Origin: Deltaproteobacteria bacterium
GTDB taxonomy: Bacteria; Myxococcota; Polyangia; Polyangiales; B10-G4
Direction: 5' to 3'
Length of the DNA stretch: 6,789 nucleotides
NCBI GenBank assembly: GCA_019312705.1
Contig: JAFDCW010000239.1
Location: 1 to 6,789, forward strand
Below are positions 5,343-6,789 of this stretch, piece after piece (positions within the stretch are counted from its first letter, which is position 1; every line of letters begins with the position of its first letter). The notes below the pieces were generated by a model. It was not told the origin of the DNA, ran no database searches, and saw only the letters and a list, made by a program, of their open reading frames with translations. The position numbers were made by a program, and so were the translations under genes.

Positions 5343-5932
5343 AGGTAGATTTGGAAGTATAGAACGGGCCAGACGCCGACGACGAAGAACCAGAAGACCT
5401 GCACCGTCGTGAGCTGGCTCTTGACCAGGACCCCGGCCCCGAGGCGTCGGTAGGCCCAGTAGAGCGCAAAGATGGCGATGATGGCGTGCAGGGCGTGCAG
5501 GCCGACCATCACGTAGAAGAAGCTGCCGTGGGTGCTGGTCGAGAGCACGAGCCCCTCTCCGACGAGCTGCACCCACTCGACGCCCTGAAAGGCGACGAAG
5601 AAGGTGGCGAGGCCGATGGCGACGAGCATCGGCCTCTTTGCCGTCTGGGGGGCGACGGTGAAGCGCCGGCCGGCGATGTAGAGCGCGACCCCCGAGGCCA
5701 GGAGGGCGACGGTATTGAATGCGGTCTCTTCGACCGGCAGGCGCGGTTGCCCGGCCGGGGGCCATCCGTCGGCTGCCATGCCCTTGGCCACCATGAACGC
5801 CGAAAAAAGGCCCGCGAAGAACATGAGCTCGGTGAGGGTGAGGAGGACCATGCCAAGCACATTGCTCGGGATGAGGGGAGGCCTCTTGCCTCGGGGGAGC
5901 GGACGGGGTCGGGCTGCGGTGCTGGCGGTCAT
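5339..5932 (-). CDS. Cytochrome c oxidase subunit III
   Basis: A complete 197-aa heme-copper oxidase subunit III (CtaE/CoxC family), the short five-helix form common in bacterial aa3/caa3 oxidases. Predicted helices lie at about 25-48, 70-88, 101-120, 137-160 and 176-196. Family motifs are ELMFFAGLFSAF (35-46), LPVEETAFNTVALLASG (65-81), AFQGVEW (114-120), GSFFYVMVGLHALH (136-149) and an aromatic end, WFFVVGVWPVLYF. Subunit III does not carry redox centres; it stabilises subunit I and the proton uptake path in the inner membrane. The basic, Pro-rich N-terminus (about 1-22) is cytosolic. The ATG at 5932 has only a weak AAGAAG upstream. It lies 50 bp after the subunit IV-cytochrome c gene and overlaps the CPTC gene by 4 nt, so all three are likely one transcript. 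Subunits I and II are not in the window and should lie to the right. Confidence 0.95.
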   Translation of the reverse strand: MTASTAARPRPLPRGKRPPLIPSNVLGMVLLTLTELMFFAGLFSAFMVAKGMAADGWPPAGQPRLPVEETAFNTVALLASGVALYIAGRRFTVAPQTAKRPMLVAIGLATFFVAFQGVEWVQLVGEGLVLSTSTHGSFFYVMVGLHALHAIIAIFALYWAYRRLGAGVLVKSQLTTVQVFWFFVVGVWPVLYFQIYL

Positions 5933-5982
5933 GGTGTGACTTCTTGCTTGGGCCGGCGCCGACTGCCCGTCAAACGCTCGCC

Positions 5983-6789
5983 TCAGTTGAAGACGCGGCC
6001 GCGAATGTACTCGGCCCGAGCCGCGAGTTCAGCCTCGGAGGGCCCCGTCGGAACGACCTCGCCGTCTGCAAGCACGCCTTCGCCGTCCACGAAGACCGTG
6101 TCGTCGACGACGGGCTCCGGGGTGGGCGCGGGTGCGGGCTCCGGGGCCTCTACCGCGACCGGTGCGGGCGCGGGCGCCGGCGGTGGCCGGAAGGTCATGA
6201 TGCGCGCGATGAGCTGCTCGGTCCGTTCACCGGGGAGGGTATCGACCTCGCCCGCGTGACCGCCGCCGTGGCCGGCCGCGAAGGCCGTCCGGAAAGCGGG
6301 CATGTAGCGAGAGCGCCCGATGGCGACTCCGCCGTCGAGGATGACGGTCGCCATGAGGTCGTGGTCTGCCGTCGCCCAGTAGGCGCGGGAGGTGAAGTCC
6401 GTCGGGCGGGGATAGATCGCCGTGCCCGCGGGCCCGTCGCCGCGCCCCTCTTGGCCGTGGCAGGTCGCGCAGCGCTCGGTCCAGACAACATCAGCGTCGA
6501 AGTCTTCGATGTGAGCGGTCATGGTGATGCTGTTGCCTGCCTGGTTGCCCCAGTTGGCGCCTTCATGGCTCATCACGTCGGGGGCGACCCAGAAGAACAA
6601 GAGCATCATGAACACCAACGCGGTGGCGTTCATCTGCCAGATGAACCTGGGCTCATCCATCAGGTGCATGAAGCGCTTGATGACGAGGCCAGCCTTCACG
6701 ACGGCGATGCCAAAGGCAGTCACCATGGTGATGGCGAACATGTTCAGCGCCTCACCGAGGAAGGGACCGATGTAACTGATGAAGAAGAG
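5983..6789 (-). CDS. Oxidase subunit IV-like domain fused to cytochrome c (5' partial)
   Basis: The frame is open to the right edge, so the N-terminus is missing; 268 residues are visible (numbered from the edge). Residues 1-70 resemble the small subunit IV of caa3-type oxidases (COX4_pro type): a helix, then the family-like VVKAGLVIKRFMHLMDEPR (30-48) and a second helix, MNATALVFMMLLFFWV (53-68). The chain then enters the periplasm and carries a class I cytochrome c domain: CATCH heme-binding motif (Cys107, Cys110, His111), followed by GQEGRGDGPAG and RYMPAF, whose Met163 is the likely second heme ligand. A Pro/Ala/Glu-rich linker (about 202-226) and an acidic tail ending in YIRGRVFN close the protein. 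It probably delivers electrons to the oxidase. In caa3 oxidases cytochrome c is normally on subunit II, so this arrangement is unusual. The first ATG in the window (6741) lies inside a membrane segment and is not the true start. Confidence 0.88.
   Translation of the reverse strand, partial: LFFISYIGPFLGEALNMFAITMVTAFGIAVVKAGLVIKRFMHLMDEPRFIWQMNATALVFMMLLFFWVAPDVMSHEGANWGNQAGNSITMTAHIEDFDADVVWTERCATCHGQEGRGDGPAGTAIYPRPTDFTSRAYWATADHDLMATVILDGGVAIGRSRYMPAFRTAFAAGHGGGHAGEVDTLPGERTEQLIARIMTFRPPPAPAPAPVAVEAPEPAPAPTPEPVVDDTVFVDGEGVLADGEVVPTGPSEAELAARAEYIRGRVFN

Noticed and set aside
5486..6259. + strand ORF of 257 codons opposite the oxidase genes
   Set aside because: It is antisense to subunit III and the cytochrome c fusion, which have clear family motifs; its own sequence is Gly/Ala/Glu-rich without motifs.

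Overview
The window is GC-rich, densely coded bacterial chromosome with seven supported protein genes. GC-skewed codon use, Cys-rich lipoproteins with Pro/Gly low-complexity linkers, a BTAD-type regulator in an apparently Gram-negative setting and an aa3/caa3-type oxidase cluster suggest a myxobacterium-like member of Myxococcota (formerly Deltaproteobacteria). This placement is inference: there is no rRNA or marker gene to test it. No mobile element, tRNA, rRNA or CRISPR array was seen.

Left part (1-2058, + strand): an upstream region with an imperfect 25-bp tandem repeat and two small palindromes leads into a complete classical short-chain dehydrogenase/reductase (204-974). Two putative lipoproteins follow (1046-1639 and 1639-2058). 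Their stop and start codons overlap (TGATG), so they are probably translated together. Both have a lipobox signal peptide and an even number of cysteines after the lipid anchor (10 and 8), as expected for disulfide-bonded surface proteins of unknown function.

Middle (2091-4880): a 601-aa BTAD/SARP-like regulator with a C-terminal helical repeat region is on the minus strand. It is divergent from mddA, a methanethiol S-methyltransferase that makes dimethyl sulfide. The roughly 230-bp region between them holds three short inverted repeats. Just before the mddA start there is a hairpin and a possible SD-masking pairing, so this is a plausible regulatory region for both genes.

Right part (5067-6789, - strand): the 3' end of a cytochrome c oxidase operon. 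Reading leftwards, it has a subunit IV-like membrane domain fused to a class I cytochrome c (5' end outside the window), then subunit III, then a 91-aa exported membrane protein with a CPTC motif. The CPTC gene starts inside the stop of subunit III (GTGA). mddA converges on this operon across about 190 bp that contain a hairpin and a possible 34-codon ORF.

The most interesting points are the cytochrome c on subunit IV rather than the usual subunit II, the CPTC protein coupled to subunit III as a candidate copper/assembly factor, and mddA lying beside an oxidase of the class that its substrate, methanethiol, is known to inhibit.
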